A stretch of 64,000 bases of DNA. Source: Rosa chinensis (taxonomy: Eukaryota > Streptophyta > Magnoliopsida > Rosales > Rosaceae). Positions 49,178-60,577 of this stretch are shown piece after piece (within the stretch, counting starts at the first letter, position 1; every line of letters starts with the position of its first letter). Location: contig NC_037094.1 of NCBI RefSeq assembly GCF_002994745.2, forward strand, positions 5,440,001-5,504,000, in the 5' to 3' direction. Below the pieces are notes generated by a model. That model saw only the letters and a program-made list of their open reading frames with translations, was not told where the DNA came from and made no database searches. The position numbers and the translations under genes are program-made.

Positions 49178-52100
49178 TGTGACGTCCCGAACCCGAATTC
49201 ACTGGTTTACTAGTCATTTGGACGGTAAACAACTTTTACTTTCACTTTTACTGTCGTTTCAATGCTTTTAGGGGCCCCTAAAAGTTGACTTTTTGTTCGG
49301 ATCAAAATTTGAGAAAATTTCCTTCATGAAAGTTGTAGAGGACGTTAAACCGAGCGCGTGCATATGTGGTACGTAAAAATCAGAGTTCGTATGCAAAAGT
49401 TATAAGCGAAATAGTAAAGTTACTGTTCATGATAAGTTTCTATAAATAGCATGACTTACTGTGGTAAGTTTCCATTTTCGGAAACTTACCGAGCCCTCTC
49501 CTTTCTCTCTCCCCGATTCTCTCTTCCTCTCCGACGTCGTCACCTTCTTCCGGCCATAACTCCTCCATCCGGCGAAGGATTTTGACATGTAAGATGTCTT
49601 TGGAAAGCTCTCTTCCTTCTCTTGATTTATGGGTTCGTTTCGTAGCTTAATATGAACTGTGGAAGGTGCAGCAACGAGAAGAAGATGACGGTCACTGTAG
49701 CATTTTTGAGGCAGCGTCGATATTTTTTGATTCCGGCAGTCTCCGGCCACCAAATTGGCGTCGAAGGTTCGGTTTTTGACATAGATCATTTCCCCTAAGG
49801 TATTTCATTTCAATTTGCAGTGTAGAGGTCGAATTAACAATTTCAATTTCTAGGGTTCTTGGAGTTTTCTGGAAAAATTTCACCGGCCTAATTGGAGCTC
49901 TTCCAGTTAAAATTGGAACTTGTTGTAGTTGAGAAAGAGGTTGGGTTTGTTGAGTAGATGGTGCTGCCGAATTTTAGTGGCCATCTGAGGTGGTTGCCGC
50001 CGGCGCGTGGGGCCCACGCGCTGCCACTGTTGGTGGCGCGTGGAGGCGTGTTGGGCTGTGTTTTAATTCCAGTTTTTAGCCCATTAAATCCTATAAATAT
50101 TGTAGAGCTTGTATATGAAATTTGGTGAATTTTGGAGAAGCTTGGATTTAATTATGAATTTTTGAAGTTTAGGGTTTCGATTATCGAATTACGAGAATCC
50201 GGCCGTCGGATATCTCTCGGTTCTGCCTTGGAACCTTTAAATTAACGAAATGGTATTAGTGGTATAATTTGGGTTGCATCCGAGGAGAAGTGGAGATGTA
50301 ATTATGAGGATTTGATTTTAGGAATCGTATTAATTTGTCGAATAACTATTCACGGAATATAATTGTGTACAGGGCGATGTACCGAGCTATTGCTCGACGA
50401 AGGAACTCGTATGCATGGTCGCCTAAATAGTACTATGAGTGGACATTTGTTTTTAAATTAATTCCACATGCAGTATTATTATTATTTTCTTAGAATTGAG
50501 ATTTAATTATGTTTTGAATATTTGAGATTTAGTTTATCGAGATTTATTTATGGATTACGAGATTAGTATTGAAATTCATTCCCGAGGGCTTTTAGTAGAT
50601 TTTTTAGATAGTCATTCATGAGTTATTGAGTTGGGAAATGATTTTCGGGAAGTGACTGATTCGGAAAAATATTATGAGAATTATTGTTTTCGAATATCAG
50701 TTTTTATGAAGATATACGAGTGCGAGGGATTTAGCAAATATTTGAGCATGATTGATTTATCAAGATTTATTGGGTTTTGAATTCCGCACTTATCAGACTT
50801 GGGTTAGATGGAGCTTTCTTTCCGAAAGCAATTATTGAATTATAGAGTATGTGATTATGCTTTCGAGGATTTATTGAGATATCGAGAATTGAGTTAGTGA
50901 GTTATTACTGAGTTATGCTTTCGGTGAATTATTATTGATTTATTGAGGTAATATCGAGTTTCTTTCCGAAAGCAAGTGATTGAAAGAGGTTATTTTCAGT
51001 TCTTGAAGAGGCTATTCAGTTTATTAAGGAGGCCAGTTTTGGCGCATGCGTATCTTACCTAGTTGGCAGTCCCTTCTAGGTAATAGTCTGGTTGGCAGTC
51101 CCTTCCAGACTACAGCTCGGTTGGCAGTCCCATCCGATGCGTCACCTGGTTGGCAGTCCCTTCCAGATGACATGAGGTAGTTAGTCGGCAGTCCCGTCTA
51201 CTACCTGTGGTTAGTCGGCAGTCCCGTCTACTACATGTGGCTAGTTGGCAGTCCCATCTATCCACCGCCTCCTATTCCGGTTGGCAGTCCCTTCCGATGC
51301 GTCATCTGGGTGGCAGTCCCTCCTAGATGGCATGAGATGACTAGAGATCAGTCCTTTCTAGTCATCAAACGAGCCTCATGAAAAGGATGTTTTTATAAGG
51401 ATTGAGAATGAGATTTTTAGAGATTTCAAGATGTTCTTGTTACGTGATTGAGATTTCAGTAAAGAGGATGATTAAAAGTATTTTCAAGATTGTTACTGCA
51501 TGCGAGATTTTAGAGAATAACTTGGGAAAGCATTAAGTTTTACTTATACATTTGAAAATACTTATTTTTCGTCCACTCACTCTAACGGATTTTAAATGTT
51601 TTCCCCTGGGCCCTTTGGTTTTAAATGCCCAGTTTGCAGGCCAGTTTAGTTTGAGGTCGAGCGTACTTGGAGTTGAGGCATAGCTGTCATAGCTTCCGCA
51701 TTATAAAAGTATTGGTCGTTCATCTTGTTTTCTTTTCTCTTGTACGCCTGTACATTAGATTGCTCTGATAACCTATGAGATTAATATTCTTAAATTCAGA
51801 ATTGTTTATGAAATGAGAGATGTGAGATGTTGTGTTATAGGAAGCAGGGTGTCTCCAGGAGAATGAGGATGGATGATTTAGAAGTGTGGATGTTTTTCTA
51901 CAGGTTTTGGGTTGTCCATTTTTAGGGGAAGTTCTGTCAAATTTTTGGTAGAATTTCTTCTAAAGTGGGCCCCGCAGGGCCTCTTCGGATTTCAGGGTGA
52001 AAACCGGGGCGGGTCCTGTCATCGATCTCATTCTATTTCTCTCCTCGCCACGGTTCTACCTTCAGTCTTGGTTTGCTGGGTGAGGAAGAAGTATCACAGC

Positions 52101-52302
52101 TCGAAAGGTTTTTGGTATTCCGGCGACTGTTGGTTGTACAGGAGGTGAGAAGGTTGGTCCTTTCGTCAAGATCTATGTCCTGGTATAGTTGTTTCTCAAG
52201 TTAATTGAGTTCTGAACGAATTGGTGTTCTGGGGCAAAACTATTTACTTTCCTCTCAAAAATTGGAATTATTTTCAAATGAATTCGAGGTCAGGATGTTA
52301 CA
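49178..52302 (+). mobile_element. 3.1-kb solo LTR or LTR-derived block (gypsy-type)
   Basis: It begins TGTGACGTCCCGAACCC and ends GAGGTCAGGATGTTACA (TG..CA), the same general format as the LTR at 45918-48506 but a different family. A TATAAATA lies near 50092. No coding region is recognisable over 3 kb. The flanking five bases differ (TCGAT and AGATG), so the borders are not confirmed by a target duplication. The LTR contains a minisatellite at 51055-51370. Confidence 0.6.
51055..51370 (+). repeat. Minisatellite, about ten units built on GTTGGCAGTCCC
   Basis: About ten units of 28-36 bases, most containing g(t/c)(t/c)ggcagtccc followed by a variable 15-20 bases, for example near 51062, 51092, 51120, 51182, 51212 and 51280. 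The cores are conserved and the spacers vary. Confidence 0.85.
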
Positions 52303-53100
52303 AGATGGCCGGCCATGGGATCAACAGAAGTCATGATTGATTTAGTTAAAACTACTTCAAAAACCCTAGCCCTAGTTTTTAGTGCGAGGGGAGAGAGAGC
52401 GCCTGACTTGTTTTTACTTTTTGACCTATTTTCGAGATTTGCATTTTTTTCGTTTTGGGTATCATACAACAACTTATAAGCAATTACAAGAGTCAAATAC
52501 AACAACTTATAAGCAATTACAAGAGTCAAACTAGGAGTATTTTTCTTTCTTTCTTTTGGTATGATGCAACAAATTATAAGTATTTACAAGAGTTTTAACT
52601 CAGAATGTCTCCTTATTTTTTTTTCTTTTAATATCATACAACAACTTATAAATAACTATAAAAATGGAACTCGAAACGTCTCAATTAAAGTACTAGACTC
52701 GACGAATTGATATTGGGATATTGACAGTCACTTGCTAGAGCAAAGGAAACATAGCATCAGCATGGGCTGGGTTAGATGAGTTGAGAAACTCACTAGCACC
52801 AAAAATTTGATTATGCCTTGCAACTCCACTGGCCCATTCTATGACAAAGCCCTTCTCAACAAACCGAGAAAACTCCGACGGCCCAAAACATCCTTCAAAT
52901 TAATCTCGAAAAGAATGTCTTATTAGTTATATAACAGTAAAAAAAGCTGAACTGTAACGCAGAACCAAACCAAAGCCGTTACCCACTTTGTCCCTGCCCT
53001 CGTAAATGGCCACTGGGCATTTTAGTCGCTAGTGAGCAAAAAAAAACTGAGACACAGTACAGAGGAAAAGAGTGGCACAAACACTGTTATGAGTGTGTGG
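52303..53100. other. Spacer upstream of the ERF gene, with a short tandem repeat
   Basis: 52464-52670 holds four related copies of 'acaacaacttataagcaattacaagag'-type text; the first two are adjacent and nearly identical (33-base period). The promoter of the ERF gene lies in its right part. Confidence 0.5.
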
Positions 53101-53410
53101 GACTCTTTCAAAGAGAAAAACCCCACAAAACAAAGAAACCAGAATCATCATCAGCATAAAACCTTGAGTAAGAATCAAGCTTTCCCATCTTTTTATTTCA
53201 TCTGATTTTTTTTTGTAATTCTTGACTACTTTTGGGACACAAAATCTTTGAAAGTTTTTGCTGCCTTTTTTGATTCCCGGTTCCTTAATTTTTCTGGCAA
53301 CTTTTGGTTTCCTTGTTAAATACCAATTGCAGATTCTTTCCTTTTCTTGTTTCTCTGGGAGAGGAGTTTTCCTTTGTGAAAACAGAGAAGGGGGTTGACA
53401 CTGAGGATTT

Positions 53411-53572
53411 ATGTCGTCTGGATTTGATATCTTGAAGGGAGCTCCGAAGAAGCTCTTGATTTGTTCTGATCACTCTCTCGTTCATAAAGTCTCCACCTTT
53501 TGCATGCAGTTTTGGGCTCACAGTCAAAGCTCCCCTGTTTCTTACAGGCTGTTTCGATCAAAGAGGTATGTG

Positions 53573-53610
<38 letters not shown>

Positions 53611-53906
53611 AGAATGAAAGAGGTATGTGGGTTTAAAACCTTGGCAGGGTTTAATTCACTGTATCATGTTCAGTGTTTGAATGAATGTTTTTGTGATCAA
53701 AGTTTGTAAATTTGGGTTTGATGGGTTTACATTTATTTTTTATTTTTTTTATTTTTATGTGTGGTTGGTTTTGTTGTTTGCTGTGATTTATTTGTTTGCT
53801 TTTGTAATCTTGATACAGGAATTGTTCTGGAGTGAAGTGCTCTGGGTACTATTTCAGACCGCAATTTTCATATTCACTGTGTTTCAGGGTTTTGGGTATT
53901 TCTTGA
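53411..53906 (+). CDS. Spliced upstream ORF (80 codons) in the 5' leader of the ERF gene
   Basis: ATG 53411; exon 53411-53565 ends AG before GTATGT, and exon 53819-53906 starts after TTGATACAG. Joined, the frame gives an 80-residue basic, Ser/Cys-rich peptide: MSSGFDILKGAPKKLLICSD.. at the start and YYFRPQFSYSLCFRVLGIS at the end, with TGA at 53904-53906. The frame is maintained exactly across a 253-base intron that contains a 33-T run. The stop lies 68 bases before the ERF start. In Arabidopsis the ERF118/CRF gene AT1G68550 and its relative carry conserved-peptide uORFs (CPuORF53/54 as I recall), so this is likely the homologue, acting in cis to limit translation of the main ORF. The role is inferred from the family. 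Confidence 0.75.
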
Positions 53907-53974
53907 TACTCAATTTTTTTTGCAAGTTTGGGTTTTTGCAGCTTCATTTGGGGTTTAGCATTTAGATTTTAAAA

Positions 53975-55177
53975 ATGCCGGGGATTAGAACCCAAGTCTT
54001 GAATCAAGATGTGTGTTATAAGAAACTGATGGCAAAGCAACCAAGAAAAGAAGAGGATACAAGTTTCAAGAAGAAAGTTCGAATTATGTACACTGATCCC
54101 TATGCTACTGATTCTTCGAGTGAAGATGATGAGCAATGTAATGCTACTGAGTATCAATCTGTGCCCAGAAAGAAGGTATTTGTTTCGGAGATTGTGGTTG
54201 GTGGCATGCAAGATGAATCATGTGTGTCTGGAGGTAGAATTGGTAATACCAATAAATCTGATGGCAGTAAGAAAAATCATAGATCCTATTCTGTATATAA
54301 GGGAGTTCGGCGTAGAAAATGGGGTAAATATGCTGCAGAGATTCGTGATCCGTTTCGAGGGGTACGGGAGTGGATTGGCACTTTTGATACTGCAGAGGAG
54401 GCTTCTGTTGCTTATCAAAATAGGAGGCTTCTGTTTGATAACATGAAGTTAGAGTTAAAGAGAAAGACTGAATATAAGGACTTGCAATTATCAAATGAGG
54501 CGTTTAAAAGTTCTCATTTAACAGTTGAGAGCAATCATCAGTATGAGTGTCAAAGCTTTCATTTATTGAGGGAGAGTCGGGATTCATCAGTAGCTGCTGC
54601 TGCTAATGAAACCTTTTCATATGAAGAGACCGCAAGTTTGTTTTGTCATCCATCACCATCATCTGTGCTTGATATACCTCCTAGTAAAGCTGCACTTGGT
54701 ATTCGACTCTTCAATGGGGAGGTTTTTCAGCCAGAAGGCTCTGTGCAACCGCTTTCCAAAGAAGAGCTATCCAATTTGAAATTTCCTGAAGTGCCAATAT
54801 CATCAGCAATAAGTGCTGAAGAAGGCTACGTGCGACCACTTTCTGAAGAAGAGCTATCCGTTTTGAAATTTCCTGAAGTGCCAATATCATCAGCAATAAT
54901 TGCTGAAGAAGGCTCTGTTCAACCGCTTTCTGAAGAAGAGCATTTCAATTTGAAATTTACTCAAGTGCCAATATTGTCACCAATAAGAACCGAAGTTTGG
55001 GGATTTATGAATTTGGGATTTGTAGACAATGACATATTTGATGGTTTGGATCAGTTGTTTGTTGGTAGGAGTGACATAGTTGATCTTCCTGTGCATCGTC
55101 ATGGAAATGGTGAGAATATCAGTCTTCCTCCTAGTAAGTTTCTAATGAGTGACTTGGCAGGGTTTTACTGGGATTGA
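53975..55177 (+). CDS. ERF118: ERF118/CRF-like AP2/ERF transcription factor (400 aa)
   Basis: Uninterrupted 400-codon exon; ATG 53975, preceded by a spliced leader with an upstream ORF. A basic N-terminus is followed by [20 protein letters not shown] (about 33-52), the short motif that marks cytokinin-response-factor type (group VI/VI-L) ERFs. A single AP2 DNA-binding domain spans about 107-158 ([34 protein letters not shown]). The C-terminal half is acidic and contains a 29-residue unit three times in tandem (about 253-340; V(Q/R)PLS(K/E)[10 protein letters not shown]). A second LPPSK-type Ser/Pro motif and the end DLAGFYWD follow. Predicted nuclear, binding GCC-box/DRE-like DNA. The triple repeat is unusual; a decayed single-unit copy lies at 60578-60710. 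Symbol assigned from motif layout plus the upstream ORF. Confidence 0.85.
   Translation: MPGIRTQVLNQDVCYKKLMAKQPRKEEDTSFKKKVRIMYTDPYATDSSSEDDEQCNATEYQSVPRKKVFVSEIVVGGMQDESCVSGGRIGNTNKSDGSKKNHRSYSVYKGVRRRKWGKYAAEIRDPFRGVREWIGTFDTAEEASVAYQNRRLLFDNMKLELKRKTEYKDLQLSNEAFKSSHLTVESNHQYECQSFHLLRESRDSSVAAAANETFSYEETASLFCHPSPSSVLDIPPSKAALGIRLFNGEVFQPEGSVQPLSKEELSNLKFPEVPISSAISAEEGYVRPLSEEELSVLKFPEVPISSAIIAEEGSVQPLSEEEHFNLKFTQVPILSPIRTEVWGFMNLGFVDNDIFDGLDQLFVGRSDIVDLPVHRHGNGENISLPPSKFLMSDLAGFYWD
54734..54994 (+). repeat. Three in-frame 87-base repeats in the ERF coding region
   Basis: Units start at 54734, 54821 and 54908 ('gaaggct(c/a)'), each 87 bases = 29 codons. Units 1 and 2 are very similar; unit 3 is more diverged, especially at its end. 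Confidence 0.93.
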
Positions 55178-56400
55178 TTAAAGCCAGATCACAGTACTCG
55201 TAAAGTTTTGTAGCTAGGAATTACTAGTAGATGCATGTTTATATTCAGTACATGTCTCAAAAAAAAAAAAGGCTTTGGAAATGTTTGAGCAGTTTTGACT
55301 TTTGAGGCTATCGGTATCTTTGTTATGAACATATGAAAGTGCTCTTGTGTCTGTGCTCACTTGGTGGTTGTCCAATTTTCAATCTCTCAGTGGAATGGAT
55401 TAGAAAATTGAGCCTTGTTTATTTCACCAATTATATTATAGAAGTGCCCTTGTATCCATTTAGATTCTGAGAATTCAGAAAGAGACCGTCTCTGGAATTC
55501 AAGTTTGTTCTCACCTCTGTTTTTTTTTTCTTTTCTGTCTTCGTCATATTCTTCAGGAAGAACTCGGAAGATGTGGCATCTTGTAATCTGTCTCTTTCCG
55601 CTCTTCCTTGGCTTTTTTTTTTTTTTTTTTTGGGGTTTGACTCTTCCTTGGTTATATACTTCTATGCCTCTGAAAATCTGAAATTCACCATAATGTCTTG
55701 GCTTCTTAAACCCTATGGCAATTCACAGATTCAGCTGATGCAAATTGCTGACGAACCCAAATGAAAAGGAAAGCCAACCTGGATTGGCCGCCTCGTTCTT
55801 AACCACTGTTTTCCTGTCTCTCCGTTGCCCTTCTTTCGATCCCAAAACAAAAACCCCATCAAGGCCCTTGATCAAGATACGCAGGCATGACTCTCTTCTG
55901 TGGCTCGTGGTATCTGCTACACAATCATTGGACTAGAAACTAGAATGGTTATGGAACTAGCTATCAATTTAAGTAGAAACTCGGAACACAGAATCGCTTC
56001 AACTCCAAAAGACTTAAAATCTCGAGTTTGCTTTCATCTTCCTCATGGCAACCCAAGTCATTGCTGCATACTGCTGGTATTGATAGAAATCTAAGAAAGC
56101 CGGTTTCTCATACTGGTCGGAGCTTAAAGCAACAAAAGCAGACTAAAACCTATAGAATGTACACCGCCTAGTCTAAGGGTTCAATCAAAAATGATAATAG
56201 TCAAGGCGTACTGCTTTCATCTACGCAAAGCCAGTTCACAAGAGCAAGATGAGCGCTCCTCCTGCTTTGCTAAGCATATAGAAGTTGAGAAAACACAATA
56301 ATCCACTATAGAGAGAATAAAAATGTACAACTATAGACAGCAATCCAGATCGGTTACCTGGGAGCACCAGGAATAGGTCTTGGCAAAACAGAAGAAGTGA
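55178..56400 (+). other. ERF 3' flank; right part duplicated at 60.9-61.2 kb
   Basis: 3' UTR follows the stop at 55175-55177. T-runs at 55611-55630. 56090-56330 aligns with 60960-61190 ('agtcaaggc(g/c)tactgct', 'tctacg.aaagccagttcaca', 'aagagcaagatga.cgctcc'). No separate gene recognised. Confidence 0.5.
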
Positions 56401-56412
56401 AAATGTTACCAA

Positions 56413-56630
56413 TTCCTACTAGGAAAAACAACTACTTGCCTTTCTGTTACTTATGTTCATTCCTATAAATGCGTGGTTTCTAAAAGGATTAGGAATTTAT
56501 GCTCATGTTCATTCCTATTTCCTACTAGGAAAAACAACTACGTCTTCTGGCCTTTCTGTTACTTATGTTCATTCCTATAAATGCCGGGTTTTTAAAAGGA
56601 TTAGGAATTTATGCTCATGTTCATTCCTAT
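56413..56630 (+). repeat. Two tandem copies of a 106-112-base promoter segment
   Basis: 56413-56518 and 56519-56630 both run from 'ttcctactaggaaaaacaac' through 'cctttctgttacttatgttc' and 'ctataaatgc' to 'aggaatttatgctcatgttc'. The second has a small insertion (gtcttctgg). Each begins with the palindrome TCCTACTAGGA and includes a TATA-like CTATAAATG. The array ends 61 bases before the polygalacturonase ATG. Confidence 0.9.
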
Positions 56631-56635
56631 AAACA
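56628..56635 (+). promoter_or_regulatory. Likely TATA box of the polygalacturonase gene
   Basis: CTATAAAC about 60 bases ahead of the ATG at 56691, directly after the tandem repeat. Duplicated CTATAAATG boxes at about 56463 and 56575 are alternatives. Confidence 0.4.
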
Positions 56636-56690
56636 TCTTACTAGTATGGCATAAACAACCATAAACAAATTAAGAAGCAGCTAGCAAAGT

Positions 56691-58028
56691 ATGAAATCGA
56701 CCAACATATATTTTGGCAAACTTTTGCTCTCATTGTTAGCATTCACCGTTGTAGCTGATCAATCCAATGTCTTTGATGTGACTAGCTCAAAATATGGTGG
56801 AAAGCCTGACTCGGATATTTCAAAGGCAATGACAATGTCGTGGACAGATGCGTGTGCATCTATGTCGACGAGTACAGTCCTTGTTCCAAGGGGAACATAC
56901 GAGTTATTACAACAAGCAACATTTGAAGGTCCTTGTAAGGCTCCTATTCAGTTTCAGCTCCAAGGAACATTGCAGGCTCCAAAAGACCGGAGCCAACTCG
57001 ATGTCTCTTGGGTTCAGTTTAAGAACTTGGACATGCTCACCTTGTCCGGCGGTGGAACTTTCGACGGACAAGGAGCTCATTCTTGGAAGGAGCACCATGA
57101 CTCTACTCCAGTGGATATTAAGTTCAAAACCGTCAACAATTCCATAATTAGCGACATAACTTTTATGGACAGTGCAAAGTTCCACATTGGTGTTCACGAC
57201 TGCAACAACGTTGCATTCCAACGGCTCACCATCACAGCACCCGAAGATAGTCCTAACACCGACGGAATCCACATCTCCAGTTCGACCAAGATCACAGTCT
57301 CCGACTCCTACATTGCAACTGGTGACGATTGTGTTTCAATTGGCGATGGCTCCAACCAAATCCTAGTGTCCAACATTGCTTGCGGACCAGGTCATGGAAT
57401 AAGCATAGGCAGTCTAGGAAAGTATCCAGATGAACAGCCGGTGGTCGGCATCACGGTCAAGAACTGCACGCTTACCGGCACAACCAACGGCGCGAGAATC
57501 AAGACATGGCCCAATTCTCCGGCAACAAGCGTTGCTTGGGATATACTCTTCCAGGACATGATCATGGTGAATGTGAAGAACCCTATCCTCATTAACCAGA
57601 ACTACTGCGACAAAGGCAAGTCGTGTAAGCTAATGATTCCATCCAAAGTACAGATCAGTGATGTGAGGTTCAAGAATATCAGGGGCTCGTCTTCATCTCC
57701 GGTAGCCGTCAAGCTGGACTGTAGTCACAGCGCGCCGTGCCGGAATGTGGAGCTGTCCGATATTGATCTCACGTACAGTGGTGACGAAAAAAACAAAATC
57801 ACGTCCGAGTGTAATAATGTCAAGCCCAGACTTGCTCGCGTGACTAAGGCTCTTGCTTGTGCCAATCTAGGTGACATACCAATAGATAATTCACCGCCTC
57901 ATGATGATGGTGGTTTTGGACCAACATCCTCCGCCGCCGGCAATAGTTTGGGGCAAAACCCGACGGTCCGGGTGATGGTGCTAATTAGTTCCACCATGGC
58001 TTTGTGGTTGCTGCACGGCTTGTTATGA
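56691..58028 (+). CDS. Exopolygalacturonase-type glycoside hydrolase family 28 (445 aa)
   Basis: Intronless, ATG 56691, TGA 58026-58028. GH28 enzymes hydrolyse galacturonan in pectin in the cell wall. Seen: N-terminal signal peptide (LLLSLLAFTVVAD, cut near residue 22-24); parallel beta-helix repeats; and the four GH28 signature motifs NTDG (189-192), GDDC (211-214), GHG (234-236) and RIK (269-271), including the catalytic aspartates and histidine. Cysteines of the usual C-terminal disulfides are present (CDKGKSC, CSHSAPC, CNN). Unusual: after the catalytic fold the protein has a Gly/Ser/Pro-rich linker (about 400-425) and ends in a hydrophobic stretch VMVLISSTMALWLLHGLL, which looks like a GPI-anchor signal. 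The closest family is pollen-type exopolygalacturonases, though these usually have introns; no defect is seen. Confidence 0.9.
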   Translation: MKSTNIYFGKLLLSLLAFTVVADQSNVFDVTSSKYGGKPDSDISKAMTMSWTDACASMSTSTVLVPRGTYELLQQATFEGPCKAPIQFQLQGTLQAPKDRSQLDVSWVQFKNLDMLTLSGGGTFDGQGAHSWKEHHDSTPVDIKFKTVNNSIISDITFMDSAKFHIGVHDCNNVAFQRLTITAPEDSPNTDGIHISSSTKITVSDSYIATGDDCVSIGDGSNQILVSNIACGPGHGISIGSLGKYPDEQPVVGITVKNCTLTGTTNGARIKTWPNSPATSVAWDILFQDMIMVNVKNPILINQNYCDKGKSCKLMIPSKVQISDVRFKNIRGSSSSPVAVKLDCSHSAPCRNVELSDIDLTYSGDEKNKITSECNNVKPRLARVTKALACANLGDIPIDNSPPHDDGGFGPTSSAAGNSLGQNPTVRVMVLISSTMALWLLHGLL

Positions 58029-58029
58029 T

Positions 58030-59160
58030 CTGCATCGGTTTTTTCCCACTATATACATAGGTGTCCAACGAAAAAGAGTAGATAATCAATTACCATATTT
58101 TTGTGGAGAGATTATTTAGAGCACCGCCGTGCACTTGTACAAACATAAATGAATAGTTAGATTGCATTAAATACATTTTTTGTTTATTAAAAATAAAGTT
58201 GATAATAAATATCAAGGGTTGAGATTATTTTATAAGGATTGGGTCACTTACACCGTCAATGCATAGAATAATTTCCAATTTTTGTGTGTTACAAGGGTAA
58301 CTTTGTAAATTAACAATTTTGCAGTGTTAAATGTAGCATTATCCAACACTTCTTCGTTTTTTTTTTAATCAAAACAACTTGATAATCTGATTGAATTTGT
58401 TATAGGTAGGTCATTTTCATTACTGATTTTCAGATAATTAATTTTTACTTTTTGAATCAAGCCCACAAGGCGAAATAGTATATTCATCACAAGCCAGAAT
58501 AGGCCATTACATACCCTTCCGCTATCATTTAAGGACATAGACAGACAAGAAGGTAGTGGTAGTACCCATAATGGTACATAGAAATAGACCCACTCATTAT
58601 ACATCTATATAAATAAATAATTGAACTACCAACAAAGAAACTCTTACGTATAATCTGTGTTACACAAACAAAGTGGTTTCAGTAATAAAATATTTTAAGG
58701 TAAAAATTCCTCTGATATCTGACGGTTAAAAATAGCATTATTCTGACACAATAATTCATTTTCTTCTACATCAAACGAAACAACAGTCTATCTATATCTG
58801 TGTGAACAAGAAATAATTTCTCTGACTACTTTTTATTGAAACACGAGAGTCCATATATTTCAGTATGAACATGGAAATAATTTCTCTACTTTGTTCTCCT
58901 ATTATTAGTGTTTTTCTCTTTGGTCCTCCCAAAAAAAAAAAAAAAAAAAACAAAGCCCCTATACATGAAGGTCGAAGGGTCAACAAAAACTCAACCCTTG
59001 CCTCTCGGCCCTCTCTTCTTCCTCTCCCCACAACATCCTCGCTGCTTCAAGAAGAAAACCCTCGCATCGATGATGCCGCCGGCGAAGATCATCAGGTTTA
59101 TATCTCAGACTTTTTAGTTCCTCCAGTTAAGCACACACACGGAACCACATGGTAGCAAAA
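58030..59160. other. Spacer between polygalacturonase and F-box pseudogene
   Basis: AT-rich; A-run at about 58930-58950. No gene recognised. Confidence 0.4.
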
Positions 59161-60249
59161 ATGGCTGTAGACACCAAAAGCAAATCAGGGAAAATTTCTG
59201 TGCTCAGCCACCATTTACTTGGCCTAATCCTCAACTACGTCCCCAACAAAGACGATAGAAAATCGTTCTCCGAGGTTTGCAAGCAATGGCTTTAGAGTCG
59301 AAGGTCTAAACCGGTCATCACTCCGGTTTGCTTTGACGAACCGGAAATTCCCCTAGCTGCGTTGACTAGGTTCCCAAACTTGGTCCACTTCGAAACATGG
59401 AAGCTTATGACCGACACCGACCTCGAGTTCATAGCCCAAACCTGTCCGCAAATCGAGGTCATCGAGGTCACCAACTATGGTTCACACTTCCTTGGGCGTA
59501 AAGGTCTATGGGTGGGTGTCCCAGACTGTCCAAGGTTTCACTTTTCGGAAATAGAATTGGCAACTCTGCGGTTTTTGCTCTTTGGAATTTAGATGTAATT
59601 GCTTCATCTCCGATCCAGTACTCAGAGCAATTGGGTCGGCAACTTATATTACGACTCTGGAGTTTACGAGCTGTTGCAACATTGCTGATCTCGGTTTGGG
59701 ATTTTTGGCAAATGGGTGTGTCTCTAAAAAGTAAAACCCTCAAGAGATTGGTGCTTGAGGAAATCAAAGGGATCACTGATACTGGGGTTGACCTTTTGCC
59801 CAAAATGTGTAGCTTGGAGCAACTCAATGTGTCTTCCTGTTTGTCAAACTATTGGCCACAACTGAAGATCACTGACATTGGAGGTGTGGCGATCCTCTGC
59901 GATTCAGACCCTCAAAGAATTGAGACTGTGTCTTGAGCGCATCTCAGACGCCACCATTGTTGCTCTTGCTGAGAATTGCATCAACTTGGAGATATTTGAT
60001 TTAAACGGTTGTCATGAGGTGAGGGGAGATGGCATTCGTGCATTTTCAAGTCACAAGTGCTTGAAACGCCTTGTATTGCTCGGTATGGGGGATTTTGATC
60101 TTTCAGATGTGGAAAGCATAGCGCTTGGATGCCCGTTATTGGAGTCTGTTGTTGTGGATTTGAGCTTGAGGCTGGATCCAGCTTGGAGCACTGAATTGCT
60201 GCATGACCGCACTAAAAGTGTCATCAAGTTTTCTCAAGTTAGTTATTGA
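59161..60249 (+). pseudogene. F-box/LRR protein pseudogene
   Basis: ATG 59161 opens an F-box-like N-terminus (ISVLSHHLLGLILNYVPNKD, then SFSEVCKQWL). It is cut by TAG at codon 45 (59293-59295), inside the F-box end. The same frame continues with LRR-type text (FPNLVHFETWKLMTDTDLEF, CPQIEVIEVTNYG) and then shifts at least three times (around 59500-59520, 59620-59720 and 59875-59930). Later LRRs are clear: LKRLVLEEIKGITDTGVDLL, CINLEIFDLNGCHEVRGDGI, CLKRLVLLGMGDFDLSDVES. The final frame ends at TGA 60247-60249. Such proteins are substrate receptors of SCF ubiquitin ligases; this copy cannot be translated. Confidence 0.85.
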
Positions 60250-60577
60250 TGGACTGAGTTACTGAGCTAGTCTTGCCTAGAGTTCAGTTTGCTAATGTTT
60301 ATGTGTTAGTAACTTGCTAGTAAAGCGCAAGGATCCCTTTTGGAATAGTTGACGAATTTCAGATGAGTTTTTGTCTGTCTTATGCTTTGTCTAATTGTAG
60401 TTGTTTCTGTATGAAATGGATCATCTTCTATGTGTATCACATTTTGTGAAACTTGCTCTTAATGGGTGAGTCTCTGAGTTGCTTGGTGAATGTTTGATTA
60501 TCATCATTATTTAGTTTCATTTTCAGTTGCTTTGCTTGCAAGTTTGAGCATTTTGCCTGAAACTAAAAGTGTTCTAG

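Noticed and set aside
51055..51370. CRISPR-like array of repeats and spacers
   Set aside because: Plant LTR context, degenerate repeat copies and irregular spacing; a minisatellite.
49178..52302. Clear solo LTR with target duplication
   Set aside because: LTR-like ends are present but the adjacent five bases do not match, so the duplication part of the claim was dropped.
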